A stretch of 64,000 nucleotides of DNA from Pseudomonas arsenicoxydans (GTDB lineage: Bacteria; Pseudomonadota; Gammaproteobacteria; Pseudomonadales; Pseudomonadaceae), in the NCBI RefSeq assembly GCF_006438915.1, contig NZ_RCZE01000019.1, positions 55,852 through 119,851 on the forward strand. The letters are read 5' to 3'. Positions 52,402 through 60,755 of the stretch are shown here, piece by piece. Each line of letters starts with the position of its first letter. Within the stretch, counting starts at the first letter, position 1. A program made the position numbers and the translations under genes. Below the pieces are notes generated by a model, which was given only the letters and a program-made list of their open reading frames with translations, was not told the origin of the DNA and searched no databases.

Positions 52402-53193
52402 GTGAAAAGCAAACTCAAGCTCCACGGGTTCAATAACCTGACAAAGACCTTGAGCTTCAACATCTATGACATCTGCTACGCGGAAACCCCGCAAGACCAA
52501 CAGGCTTACGTTGAGTACATCAATAAAGAGTACAACGCGAAACGCCTGACGCAGATCCTCACGGAAGTTGTCGATATCATTGGTGCCAACATCCTGAACA
52601 TCGCCAGTCAGGACTACGAACCTCAGGGCGCCAGCGTCACGATTCTGATCTCTGAAGAGCCGGTAACCCCGACCGACAGCCAGATCGAAGAGTCCCCGGG
52701 CCCGCTGCCTGAAATTATCCTGGCCCACCTCGACAAGAGCCACATCACGGTGCACACCTACCCTGAAATCCATCCGGTGGACGGTATTGCAACTTTCCGT
52801 GTGGACATTGACGTGTCGACCTGTGGTGTCATCTCACCGTTGAAAGCACTCAACTTCCTGATTCACCAGTTCGATTCGGACATCGTGACCGTGGATTATC
52901 GTGTGCGCGGTTTCACCCGTGACGTTGAAGGCAAAAAGCACTTCATCGACCACGAGATCAATTCGATCCAGAACTACCTGTCCGACGACACCCGCGACGC
53001 GTACCAGATGACCGACGTGAACGTGTACCAGGAAAACCTGTTTCACACCAAAATGCTGCTGAAGAACTTCGAACTGGATAATTACCTGTTCGGTGACGCC
53101 ACCAGCAACCTGTCCTCTGAGCAACGTGCCCAGGTGACCGATCGTGTGAAACACGAAATGCTCGAAATCTTCTACGCACGCAACATGGCATAA
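52402..53193 (+). CDS. speD: S-adenosylmethionine decarboxylase proenzyme
   Basis: Makes decarboxylated SAM for spermidine synthesis. The 263-residue proenzyme is of the larger E. coli type (264 residues). It is cut autocatalytically at Ser113 in LDKSHITVHTYPE to give the pyruvoyl alpha subunit. The start is GTG at 52402 with GAGAG about ten bases upstream. The 238-base upstream gap shows no clear features. A terminator follows. Confidence 0.95.
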   Translation: MKSKLKLHGFNNLTKTLSFNIYDICYAETPQDQQAYVEYINKEYNAKRLTQILTEVVDIIGANILNIASQDYEPQGASVTILISEEPVTPTDSQIEESPGPLPEIILAHLDKSHITVHTYPEIHPVDGIATFRVDIDVSTCGVISPLKALNFLIHQFDSDIVTVDYRVRGFTRDVEGKKHFIDHEINSIQNYLSDDTRDAYQMTDVNVYQENLFHTKMLLKNFELDNYLFGDATSNLSSEQRAQVTDRVKHEMLEIFYARNMA

Positions 53194-53207
53194 GATTCTC
53201 GAACACG

Positions 53208-53242
53208 AAAAAGGCGACTCCCTCACGGCAGTCGCCTTTTTT
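53208..53242 (+). terminator. Terminator of speD
   Basis: AAGGCGACT and AGTCGCCTT form a perfect 9-base stem followed by TTTTTT, 15 bases after the speD stop. Confidence 0.9.
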
Positions 53243-53265
53243 ATGTCTGTCGCAAAACCTTTGTA

Positions 53266-53329
53266 TGAGCAAGGCTTGCCCGCGATAGCGTCCTCGAGAT
53301 CGCCATCGCGGGCAAGCCATGCTCCTAGG
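53266..53329. repeat. Inverted repeat of a third REP type between speD and coq7
   Basis: GAGCAAGGCTTGCCCGCGAT faces its inverted copy ATCGCGGGCAAGCCATGCTC across about 20 bases. It lies between convergent genes. Confidence 0.8.
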
Positions 53330-53330
53330 G

Positions 53331-53978
53331 TCAGATCCGATAGGTACTCTTGGTCATCACCTTGGCCAACAAGCTCATCCCGAACTTCACCGGTGCCGGA
53401 AAACGGAACCCTCCGGCATCCAGCGCACTTTCCGCATGATGTTCTTCATCAATGCGCATCTGCTCAAGAATCGCCCGGGACTTTTCATCTTCCGCCGGCA
53501 ATTGCTCAAGGTGTTCATTCAAGTGCTTGCACACTTGATGTTCGGTGGCGGCAACGAAGCCCAGGCTGACTTTGTCGCTGATCAAGCCTGCCACCGCGCC
53601 AATCCCGAAGGACATGCCGTAGAACAGCGGATTGAGAATGCTGGTATGGCTGCCCAACTGATGAATGCGTTGCTCGCACCAGACCAGATGGTCGATTTCT
53701 TCTTCGGCAGCATGCTCCATGGCGGCGCGTACATGCGGGAGCTTGGCGGTCAGGGCTTGCCCTTGATACAACGCCTGGGCGCAGACTTCACCGGTATGGT
53801 TGATACGCATCAGACCTGCAACGTGCCGGGTGTCCTCGTCGCTCAATTTTGCATCGGGCTGGACGATGGCCGGCGACGGACGGTAAGGCTGGCCACTGAA
53901 GGGCAGCAGGGTGCGCATCGCGGCATCGGCTTGCAGCAGAAGACGGTCAATCGGCGAGTAGTGACGTTGGGTAGTCAT
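53331..53978 (-). CDS. coq7: 3-demethoxyubiquinol 3-hydroxylase Coq7
   Basis: A di-iron hydroxylase for the penultimate step of ubiquinone synthesis. The 215-residue protein has the ferritin-like metal ligands in RINHTGEVCAQALYQG, AAEEEIDHLVWCE and a C-terminal RIDEEHHAE. Length is as in P. aeruginosa (PA0655). Monocistronic, convergent with speD. Confidence 0.95.
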   Translation of the reverse strand: MTTQRHYSPIDRLLLQADAAMRTLLPFSGQPYRPSPAIVQPDAKLSDEDTRHVAGLMRINHTGEVCAQALYQGQALTAKLPHVRAAMEHAAEEEIDHLVWCEQRIHQLGSHTSILNPLFYGMSFGIGAVAGLISDKVSLGFVAATEHQVCKHLNEHLEQLPAEDEKSRAILEQMRIDEEHHAESALDAGGFRFPAPVKFGMSLLAKVMTKSTYRI

Positions 53979-54066
53979 GCTGACCTCCGGGAAAAATCTC
54001 GGTGGCCAGTTTAACCCAATCGGCCGGGGAAGGTTTGAGCTGGGTCATTGCGACGCAGGCTTCTTC

Positions 54067-54134
54067 TGTAGGAGCACAGCTTGCTGGCGACGGCGATTTC
54101 AATGACGCCATCGCCAGCAAGCTGTGCTTCTACA
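54067..54134. repeat. Inverted repeat of a fourth REP type
   Basis: TGTAGGAGCACAGCTTGCTGG and CCAGCAAGCTGTGCTTCTAC are near-perfect inverted arms around about 25 bases, with inner GCGAC/ATCGC pairing. It lies between the HIT gene end and the coq7 start, both on the minus strand. Confidence 0.85.
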
Positions 54135-54149
54135 ACGAAGGGTAATGAA

Positions 54150-54488
54150 TCAGCCCGGCGGCCAGTGCATCTGACGCTGACCCAGCACGTGCATATGAAT
54201 GTGATAGACAGTCTGCCCACCTTCTTCATTGCAGTTCATGACAACGCGGAAACCTTTTTCGCAACCCAGTTCCAGCGCCAGGCGCTGCGCAGTGAACAGA
54301 ATATGCCCAGCCAATGCCTTGTCGTCCTCGGTGAGGTCGTTCAGGGTGCGCACGGGTTTTTTCGGGATCACCAGAAAATGTACCGGTGCCTGTGGGGCGA
54401 TATCGTGGAAGGCCAGTACCTGGTCGTCCTCGTAAATGATCTTGGCCGGGATTTCCCGGTTGATGATCTTGGTGAACAGAGTATCCAC
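54150..54488 (-). CDS. HIT family nucleotide-binding protein (HinT-like)
   Basis: A 112-residue purine nucleoside phosphoramidase-like protein. The histidine triad is in HIHMHVLGQRQMHWPPG at the C-terminus, and HFLVIPKK lies in the middle. Start GTG 54488 (protein MDTLFTKIINREIPAK) with GGAG about nine bases upstream; the ATG at 54530 would add 14 residues of unrelated sequence. Equivalent to PA0656. Confidence 0.93.
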   Translation of the reverse strand: MDTLFTKIINREIPAKIIYEDDQVLAFHDIAPQAPVHFLVIPKKPVRTLNDLTEDDKALAGHILFTAQRLALELGCEKGFRVVMNCNEEGGQTVYHIHMHVLGQRQMHWPPG

Positions 54489-54549
54489 AGCTGTTTTCTC
54501 CGTTGTTTTGGCTGGCCTGAGTGTACCCATGGTTTTACCGTAGGACCAT

Positions 54550-55338
54550 TCAGCGAGGGCAGTAAACCTTGTTGACCATGCCGGCGATTGTCCGATTCAA
54601 CCAGCGCGAGCCGAGCCGTGGCAGAAAGGCGCGCCAACGGTTGCGTCGGCCCGGGATGATGATTGCGCGATTTTTCTCCAGGGCGCGTACGGTGTAGAGC
54701 GCTACTTCTTCGGGACTCATGAGCATTTTGCTGTCGATCAGTTTGCCCGTGTCCAACTGCGCGGTACGGAAGAAACCGGTGCGCGTCGGACCGGGGCACA
54801 GCACCGAGACCTTGACCGCGCATTTCTTCAGTTCGACGCGCAAGCCTTCGGAAAAATGCAGCACGTACGCCTTGCTCGCGTAGTAGGTGCTCATCCACGG
54901 GCCGGGCAGGAACGCGGCGACCGAGGCCACATTGAGGATCTGCCCGCCACCCTGCAAGGCCATGGAATTTCCGATGGCGTGGCAGAGGCGGGTGAGCGCC
55001 AGGATGTTCACTTCGATCAGGTCCTGCTCGGTCATCCAGTCTTGAGCGAGAAAGGGACCGCAGGTGCCCATGCCGGCGCAGTTGACCAGCAGATCGATCT
55101 GACGGTCACCTTCCTCCAGTTCCAGCAGAAAGCCCGACAGGCGTAGCGGCTCGCCAAGGTCACAGGCACGGAACAGCACTTCCACGCCAAAACGTTGAGT
55201 CAGTTCAATCGCAATACTTTCCAGCTGATCACGCTGTCGGGCCACCAGAATCAGGCTGCGGCCACGGCGGGCCAGCGCTTCGGCCATCGCCAGGCCGATG
55301 CCGCTGGAAGCGCCAGTGATCAGAGCGTAACGGGTCAT
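54550..55338 (-). CDS. Short-chain dehydrogenase/reductase family oxidoreductase
   Basis: A 262-residue Rossmann-fold enzyme of the classical SDR type. TGASSGIG (about 7-14) binds NAD(P), NCAGMG (about 85) follows, and the catalytic Tyr-Lys is in STYYASKAYV (about 150-159). Start ATG 55338 with GGAG seven bases upstream; an ATG 15 bases earlier contains that site. Substrate unknown; equivalent to PA0658. Confidence 0.87.
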   Translation of the reverse strand: MTRYALITGASSGIGLAMAEALARRGRSLILVARQRDQLESIAIELTQRFGVEVLFRACDLGEPLRLSGFLLELEEGDRQIDLLVNCAGMGTCGPFLAQDWMTEQDLIEVNILALTRLCHAIGNSMALQGGGQILNVASVAAFLPGPWMSTYYASKAYVLHFSEGLRVELKKCAVKVSVLCPGPTRTGFFRTAQLDTGKLIDSKMLMSPEEVALYTVRALEKNRAIIIPGRRNRWRAFLPRLGSRWLNRTIAGMVNKVYCPR

Positions 55339-55399
55339 GCAGTTCTCCATCGCAACAGCTCCGCGCCGCGACGCAGGTGTCACGGGCGGGGAGCGCTGT

Positions 55400-56377
55400 T
55401 TATTCTTTCGCAGAGTCTACAGGGGCTGGGGCTTGTTCGGCTTCATCGTCTGCAGAATCCGGTGCGGGTTCGGCTACTTCGGCCGGCTCGACTTCAACGT
55501 CTTCGGTTGTCACCGAGCCGCTGTCGTAGCTGCTTGCCGCGGTGCTTTCGTATTCTTGCTGAATTGCACTGTAACCGCCGGCCAGCATCCCCACGATGAC
55601 GATGGCGATAAACACGACCCACAACGAAGACAGCACTTTGACCGCGGTGCTATTGGGCGGAGGTGGCGGGCCGTAGCGATTGGCGATGTTGGTGCCGGGA
55701 GCGACCATGATCACCAGCGGGAAGAAACTGCCCACGAACGGGACGAGGTTCAACAGCCAGAGCCAGCCGGACCAGCCAATGTCGTGCAAGCGTTGAACAC
55801 TGAACTGGATGCCGACGACCGCGATCGCGATGAACAGAATGAATGCAACCAGACCGCCGATGATCAAGCCGGCCGTCGAATCGGCACTGATAATCGCGAA
55901 CGCCAGGATGGCCAGGACCGAAACGACGGGGAGCAAGACCAGAGTCAGGGCCATCGTCCAGGCCAGGTAACGCAAGCGGCCAATACGCCCTTCGACACTG
56001 AATGGCTTGAGGGTGGCGAACGCCGGCAGGCTTTCGCCGACACTGGCCTGAGGCGGAGCGTAGGGGGATACCGGTTCGGCGAAGACAGGCTGGGGCCTGG
56101 CGGGAACGTGTTCGTGAGCGTCGGCCAGGTTCAGCTCGATAGACGATTCGCTTTCGATCCGTGCCTTGATGCCGGTTTTCGTCAGTGCTTGAAGGTAGAT
56201 TTGTGCGTCGGCGTGCGACAGATCCTGCTTGAGCGTGACGGTCTTGCCGGTGAACAGCCGTTCAACCGCAGCGACTTCGCTTTTGTACAGTGCGGCGAGA
56301 TTCTGCTTGGCGGTCGTGAGGTCGACGCCTGGCAGCAGAGCGCCGTCGAATACGATCTTGAAACGGTTTTCGCTCAT
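55400..56377 (-). CDS. DUF805 membrane protein with soluble N-terminal domain
   Basis: A 325-residue inner-membrane protein. The N-terminal 95 residues form a soluble domain (FKIVFDGALLPGVD...), of a kind seen in front of DUF805 domains in pseudomonads. A Pro-rich linker leads to the DUF805 domain (about 128-265) with four or so helices and the family pattern RLRYLAWTM and RLHDIGWSGWLWLL. The tail (about 275-325) is strongly acidic, rich in Glu, Asp, Ala and Pro. Function unknown. Lies 22-plus bases after nothing coupled; same strand as the SDR and nitronate monooxygenase genes. Confidence 0.82.
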   Translation of the reverse strand: MSENRFKIVFDGALLPGVDLTTAKQNLAALYKSEVAAVERLFTGKTVTLKQDLSHADAQIYLQALTKTGIKARIESESSIELNLADAHEHVPARPQPVFAEPVSPYAPPQASVGESLPAFATLKPFSVEGRIGRLRYLAWTMALTLVLLPVVSVLAILAFAIISADSTAGLIIGGLVAFILFIAIAVVGIQFSVQRLHDIGWSGWLWLLNLVPFVGSFFPLVIMVAPGTNIANRYGPPPPPNSTAVKVLSSLWVVFIAIVIVGMLAGGYSAIQQEYESTAASSYDSGSVTTEDVEVEPAEVAEPAPDSADDEAEQAPAPVDSAKE

Positions 56378-56470
56378 TGCGAGGCATCCTTGTCGCGAGT
56401 GTTTGAGTTAGAAAGTGTTACAGCGACAGAGTGTAAGGCCAGCCGGGTTGGGCTGGCCAAAATTTTCCTC

Positions 56471-57439
56471 TCAGCGCGGCCAGCGTTTTGGCAATTGTGC
56501 CGCCAACTCCAGCGCCTTGCGGTATTCCGCGTCCAGCCGCGCGACCAATTGATCGACACTCGGCAAATCATCGATTTCCCCTACGCCCTGACCCGCCGAC
56601 CACACGGTTTTCCAGGCCTTGGCTTCATCGCTGACCGGTTTCAGTTTGGAACCGAAGTTGACCTCACCCTGGTTTTGCAAGGCGGTCATGTCGAAACCGG
56701 CGGCTTCCAGGCTTTGGCGCATGAAACTCGCCGGTATGCCGGACACCGCTGGAGTATGGACGATGTCCGCCGCTCTGGAAGCCAGCAACATCTCCTTGTA
56801 AGCGTCAGGCGCATGACTTTCAGTGGTGCCGATAAATCGCGTACCGAAGTAGGCCAAATCCGCACCGAGCAATTGCGCAGCGAGAATCTCGTGGCCATGG
56901 TTCAGGCAGCCGGCCAGCAGCAGGGTTTTGTCGAAGAACTGACGAATTTCGGCGATCAGCGAGAACGGGCTCCAGGTGCCCGCGTGCCCACCGGCGCCCG
57001 CGGCCACGGCGATCAAACCGTCCACACCGGCCTCGGCAGCTTTTTCCGCATGACGGCGAGTCGTCACGTCGTGGAACACCAGGCCTCCATAACTGTGCAC
57101 GGCGTCGACCACTTCTTTCACAGCGCCGAGGCTGGTGATCACAACCGGCACTTTGTGCTCGATGCAGATCGCCAAGTCTGCTTGCAGCCGTGGGTTGCTG
57201 CTGTGGACGATCAGGTTGACCGCATAAGGGGCCGGGTCCTCCAGTGTCGCCAGACCTGCTTCGATCTCTTCCAGCCAGGCCTTGAACCCGCTGCTCTCGC
57301 GTTGGTTCAACGCGGGGAAGCTGCCCACCACGCCATTACGGCAGCAGGCGAGCACCAATTGCGGGTTGGAAATCAGGAACATCGGCGCAGCCACCACGGG
57401 CAAACGCAAACGTTGTTCGAGCAGAGCGGGCAGCGACAT
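56471..57439 (-). CDS. Nitronate monooxygenase
   Basis: A 322-residue flavoenzyme of the 2-nitropropane dioxygenase family, which oxidises alkyl nitronates such as propionate-3-nitronate. FMN-binding parts are visible: VVAAPMFLISNP (about 15-26), GAGGHAGTWSPF (about 147-158) and a phosphate loop near GADLAYFGTRF (about 193-203). 32 bases after hemJ, so probably in one operon with it. Equivalent to PA0660. Confidence 0.9.
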   Translation of the reverse strand: MSLPALLEQRLRLPVVAAPMFLISNPQLVLACCRNGVVGSFPALNQRESSGFKAWLEEIEAGLATLEDPAPYAVNLIVHSSNPRLQADLAICIEHKVPVVITSLGAVKEVVDAVHSYGGLVFHDVTTRRHAEKAAEAGVDGLIAVAAGAGGHAGTWSPFSLIAEIRQFFDKTLLLAGCLNHGHEILAAQLLGADLAYFGTRFIGTTESHAPDAYKEMLLASRAADIVHTPAVSGIPASFMRQSLEAAGFDMTALQNQGEVNFGSKLKPVSDEAKAWKTVWSAGQGVGEIDDLPSVDQLVARLDAEYRKALELAAQLPKRWPR

Positions 57440-57471
57440 GGAAGTACCCCGGTGAGTTGTGCTTATTGAAG

Positions 57472-57900
57472 TCAGAACGGTCGAACCACGACCAGAATTA
57501 CGATAGCCAGCAATATCAGAACCGGGACTTCATTGAACCAGCGATAAAAGACATGGCTGCGGGTATTTTCGCCACGGGCAAAGCGCTTCACCTGCGCGCC
57601 GCACATGTGGTGGTAGCCGATCAGGATGACCACCAGGGTCAGTTTGGCGTGAATCCACGCGCCCTGACTGAAGATACTCGGATTGAGGGCGATCAGCGCA
57701 ATGCCGAAAATCAGGGTGGCGATCATCGCCGGGCCCATGATGCCTCGGTACAGCTTGCGTTCCATGACGCTGAAGCGTTCCTTGCTGACGGTGTCTTCAC
57801 TCTGCGCGTGATAGACGAACAGGCGCGGCAGGTAGAACAGGCCGGCAAACCAGCAGACCATGCTGACGATATGAAACGCTTTGAGCCACAAATAGAGCAT
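57472..57900 (-). CDS. hemJ: Protoporphyrinogen IX oxidase HemJ (CopD-like membrane protein)
   Basis: A 142-residue membrane protein with four helices, the HemJ family that oxidises protoporphyrinogen IX in many bacteria lacking HemG/HemY. WLKAFHIVSMVCWFAGLFYLPRLFVYH at the N-terminus contains the conserved His of the family, and GYHHMCGAQ (about 94-102) carries further His. It is upstream of the nitronate monooxygenase gene and diverges from argC. Confidence 0.85.
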   Translation of the reverse strand: MLYLWLKAFHIVSMVCWFAGLFYLPRLFVYHAQSEDTVSKERFSVMERKLYRGIMGPAMIATLIFGIALIALNPSIFSQGAWIHAKLTLVVILIGYHHMCGAQVKRFARGENTRSHVFYRWFNEVPVLILLAIVILVVVRPF

Positions 57901-58035
57901 TTTTAGTTATTCCCAGGTTCACGGTAGCCCGGATAGTAGAGGCTTGAGCGGCCGCACGTCACCTTGCCGGTTGTCGCAGGACGATACGCACCCTATTATC
58001 GACGGCTTTCCAGTGGGTTCGTTGAGGGCAGGTTT

Positions 58036-59070
58036 ATGGTCAAGGTCGGTATCGTCGGCGGCACGGGTTACACCGGTGTCGAACTGCTGCGTCTGTTGGC
58101 ACAGCATCCGCAAGCTGAAGTGGTGGTGATCACTTCCCGATCCGAGGCTGGCCTGGCCGTGGCCGACATGTACCCGAACCTGCGAGGCCATTACGAGGGC
58201 CTGGCGTTCAGCGTTCCGGACATCAAGACGCTGGGCGCCTGTGATGTGGTGTTCTTCGCCACCCCTCACGGCGTTGCCCATGCGCTGGCCGGCGAACTGC
58301 TGGCCGCTGGTACCAAGGTCATCGACCTGTCGGCAGACTTCCGTCTGCAGGACTCTGTTGAGTGGGCCAAGTGGTACGGCCAGCCGCACGGCGCTCCGGA
58401 ACTGCTGGAAGAGGCGGTTTACGGCTTGCCGGAAGTCAATCGTGAGCAGATCAAGGAGGCTCGCCTGATTGCTGTGCCGGGTTGCTACCCGACCGCTACG
58501 CAATTGGGTTTCCTGCCGCTGCTCGAAGCGGGCCTGGCGGATACCACTCGCTTGATCGCTGACTGCAAATCCGGTGTCAGCGGTGCCGGGCGTGGCGCCT
58601 CTGTAGGGTCGCTGTACTCCGAAACGTCGGAAAGCATGAAGGCTTATTCGGTCAAAGGTCACCGTCACTTGCCGGAAATCCGCCAGGGGCTGCGTCGCGC
58701 AGCAGGCAAGGACGTCGGCCTGACCTTCGTTCCGCACCTGACGCCAATGATCCGCGGCATTCACTCGACGCTTTACGCGACCGTTGTGGATCGTTCGGTC
58801 GATCTGCAAGCGTTGTTTGAAAAGCGTTACGCCAACGAGCCGTTCGTCGATGTAATGCCAGCCGGCAGCCATCCGGAAACCCGCAGCGTGCGCGGTGCCA
58901 ATGTGTGCCGTATTGCCGTGCATCGTCCGCAGGATGGTGATCTGGTTGTGGTGTTGTCGGTGATCGACAACCTGGTCAAAGGCGCGTCGGGTCAGGCGGT
59001 GCAGAACATGAACATACTGTTCGGCCTGGATGAGCGCTTCGGTTTGTCTCACGCGGGCATGCTGCCGTAA
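58036..59070 (+). CDS. argC: N-acetyl-gamma-glutamyl-phosphate reductase
   Basis: The third step of arginine synthesis. The 344-residue protein starts MVKVGIVGGTGYTGVELLRLL (NADP site) and has catalytic Cys150 in VPGCYPTATQL. The frame is open 24 codons upstream, but ATG 58036 is the conserved start with a purine-rich site before it. Stands alone between hemJ and erpA. Confidence 0.96.
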   Translation: MVKVGIVGGTGYTGVELLRLLAQHPQAEVVVITSRSEAGLAVADMYPNLRGHYEGLAFSVPDIKTLGACDVVFFATPHGVAHALAGELLAAGTKVIDLSADFRLQDSVEWAKWYGQPHGAPELLEEAVYGLPEVNREQIKEARLIAVPGCYPTATQLGFLPLLEAGLADTTRLIADCKSGVSGAGRGASVGSLYSETSESMKAYSVKGHRHLPEIRQGLRRAAGKDVGLTFVPHLTPMIRGIHSTLYATVVDRSVDLQALFEKRYANEPFVDVMPAGSHPETRSVRGANVCRIAVHRPQDGDLVVVLSVIDNLVKGASGQAVQNMNILFGLDERFGLSHAGMLP

Positions 59071-59088
59071 GGCTCAATTGCGGACAGC

Positions 59089-59115
59089 AAAAAGGCCCAT
59101 TGAATGGGCCTTTTT
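59089..59115 (+). terminator. Terminator of argC
   Basis: AAAGGCCCAT and ATGGGCCTTT form a tight stem with a three-base loop, followed by T residues, 18 bases after the argC stop. Confidence 0.9.
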
Positions 59116-59157
59116 GCATTCTGGTCAGACAGTTTGCTTGATTGATATACCGTAACA

Positions 59158-59191
59158 ATAGTTGACCAATTTTCTAGGAGAAGCGGATAAT
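59158..59191 (+). promoter_or_regulatory. erpA promoter with IscR-like type 1 box
   Basis: TTGACC (59162-59167) and GATAAT (59186-59191) are spaced by 18 bases, about 50 bases before the erpA start. ATAGTTGACC at 59158 matches the left half of the type 1 IscR box (ATASYYGACT), followed by an AT-rich centre; the right half is degenerate. The -35 element lies inside the box, so iron-sulfur-dependent repression by IscR is a reasonable inference. Confidence 0.45.
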
Positions 59192-59238
59192 GCGCGTCAT
59201 CACGCATTATGGCGGCGTAACGCCGGGAGATAGTCAGC

Positions 59239-59589
59239 ATGAGCGTCGAATCCTTCACCCCCACGGCTTTGCAATTCACCCACGGTGCCGCGCACAAGGT
59301 GAAGAGCCTGGTCGATGAAGAGGGGAATGATCGCTTGAAGCTGCGCGTATTCGTTACGGGCGGCGGTTGTTCAGGTTTTCAGTACGGCTTCACCTTCGAT
59401 GAAGAAGTGGCCGATGACGACACGATCGTCGAGCGCGAAGGCGTGAGCCTGGTCGTCGACCCGATGAGCTTCCAGTACCTGGCAGGCGCCGAGGTGGATT
59501 ATCAGGAAGGTCTGGAAGGTTCGCGCTTCGTGATCAAGAACCCGAACGCCAGCACTACCTGTGGCTGCGGCTCTTCGTTCTCGATCTGA
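59239..59589 (+). CDS. erpA: Iron-sulfur cluster insertion protein ErpA
   Basis: An A-type carrier that delivers Fe-S clusters to target enzymes, including those of isoprenoid synthesis. The 116-residue protein has the three cluster cysteines: C44 in GGGCSGFQYG, and C108 and C110 in CGCGSSFSI. Length and sequence match Pseudomonas ErpA (PA0665). A terminator follows, shared with convergent anmK. Confidence 0.95.
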   Translation: MSVESFTPTALQFTHGAAHKVKSLVDEEGNDRLKLRVFVTGGGCSGFQYGFTFDEEVADDDTIVEREGVSLVVDPMSFQYLAGAEVDYQEGLEGSRFVIKNPNASTTCGCGSSFSI

Positions 59590-59609
59590 TCGCACCTTCA
59601 GCACACTGT

Positions 59610-59646
59610 AAAACGCCGCAGAACCTTATGGGTTATGCGGCGTTTT
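59610..59646. terminator. Bidirectional terminator between erpA and anmK
   Basis: AAAACGCCGCA and TGCGGCGTTTT form a perfect 11-base stem around a 15-base loop. Convergent erpA and anmK end on its two sides. Confidence 0.85.
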
Positions 59647-59660
59647 GCTGTCTGGGGTTT

Positions 59661-60752
59661 TTATGGGGGGTAAATCGCGCCGAGTACGCGTAGGCCGCGG
59701 GCACCGGTGACACTTGGGCGGTTGGCCGCGATGCCTTCGAGGCAGCAATGGGCCAGCCAGGCGAAGGCCATGGCTTCAACCCAGTCGGGGTCTACACCGT
59801 GAGTGGCGGTACTGCTGACTTTCGCATTTGGCAGTAAGCCGGCCAAGCGCTTCATCAGCGTAGCGTTGTGCGCGCCGCCACCACAGACCAGCAGTTCTTG
59901 AGTGTTCAACTGGGCGTGTTGCAGTGACTCAACGATGGTCAGCGCGGTGAGTTCGAGCAGGGTGGCTTGCACGTCTTCGGCGGCGAAAGCAGGCAGTTTC
60001 GACAAATGCTGTGTCAGCCAGGGCAGGTTAAACACTTCGCGGCCGGTACTTTTGGGGCCTTTGGTCACGAAGAAGGGATCGCTGAGCAATTCATTCAGCA
60101 GATCCGGCTCGACGTTGCCGCTGGCGGCCCATTGGCCATCGCGATCGAAGTTGTCGCCGCGCTGCTGGTGAATCCAGGCATCCAGCAGCACATTGCCCGG
60201 GCCGCAGTCGAAACCCGCAACCGGTTTGCCAGGTTCAATCAGGCTGAGGTTGCTAAATCCGCCCACATTCAACACCGCGCGATGACCTGCGCTTTCATCA
60301 AACAAGGCTTCGTGGAAGGCGGGAACCAGCGGAGCACCTTGACCGCCTGCGGCCACATCGCGGCTGCGGAAGTCACTGACTACGGTGATGCCGGTCAATT
60401 CCGTCAGCAGGGCGGGGTTGCCGATCTGCACCGTAAAGCCGCGCGCCGGTTCATGCCGAATGGTCTGGCCGTGGCTGCCAATCGCGCGAATGTCCGCGGG
60501 CTTAAGGTTTTGTTGTTCAAGTAGGGAGTGAATGCCCTGGGCCGCCAGTTTTACCCAGTTCTGTTGGGCGATGGCGGAGCGGGCTATCTCGTCCGGACCG
60601 CTGGCGCACAAGCCAAGCAGCTCGGTGCGCAGGGATTCCGGCATGGGGATGTAGTGCGTGGCGATCAGCTTGATCGTCGGGGAGAGCTCAACCAGCGCGA
60701 TGTCCAGGCCATCGAGACTGGTTCCGGACATCACACCTATATAGAGCGTCAT
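59661..60752 (-). CDS. anmK: Anhydro-N-acetylmuramic acid kinase
   Basis: Phosphorylates and opens anhydro-MurNAc to MurNAc-6-phosphate in peptidoglycan recycling. The 363-residue ASKHA-fold protein starts MTLYIGVMSGTSLDGLDIAL and has GGFSNLSLI (about 163-171) and FDCGPGNVLLDAW (about 180-192). Three bases separate it from the M23 gene upstream, which strongly suggests one operon for wall cleavage and salvage. Confidence 0.95.
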   Translation of the reverse strand: MTLYIGVMSGTSLDGLDIALVELSPTIKLIATHYIPMPESLRTELLGLCASGPDEIARSAIAQQNWVKLAAQGIHSLLEQQNLKPADIRAIGSHGQTIRHEPARGFTVQIGNPALLTELTGITVVSDFRSRDVAAGGQGAPLVPAFHEALFDESAGHRAVLNVGGFSNLSLIEPGKPVAGFDCGPGNVLLDAWIHQQRGDNFDRDGQWAASGNVEPDLLNELLSDPFFVTKGPKSTGREVFNLPWLTQHLSKLPAFAAEDVQATLLELTALTIVESLQHAQLNTQELLVCGGGAHNATLMKRLAGLLPNAKVSSTATHGVDPDWVEAMAFAWLAHCCLEGIAANRPSVTGARGLRVLGAIYPP

Positions 60753-60755
60753 GGC

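Noticed and set aside
14504..54134. Regularly repeated palindromes as a CRISPR array
   Set aside because: The repeats are scattered, paired and inverted, not tandem with spacers; they are REP elements.
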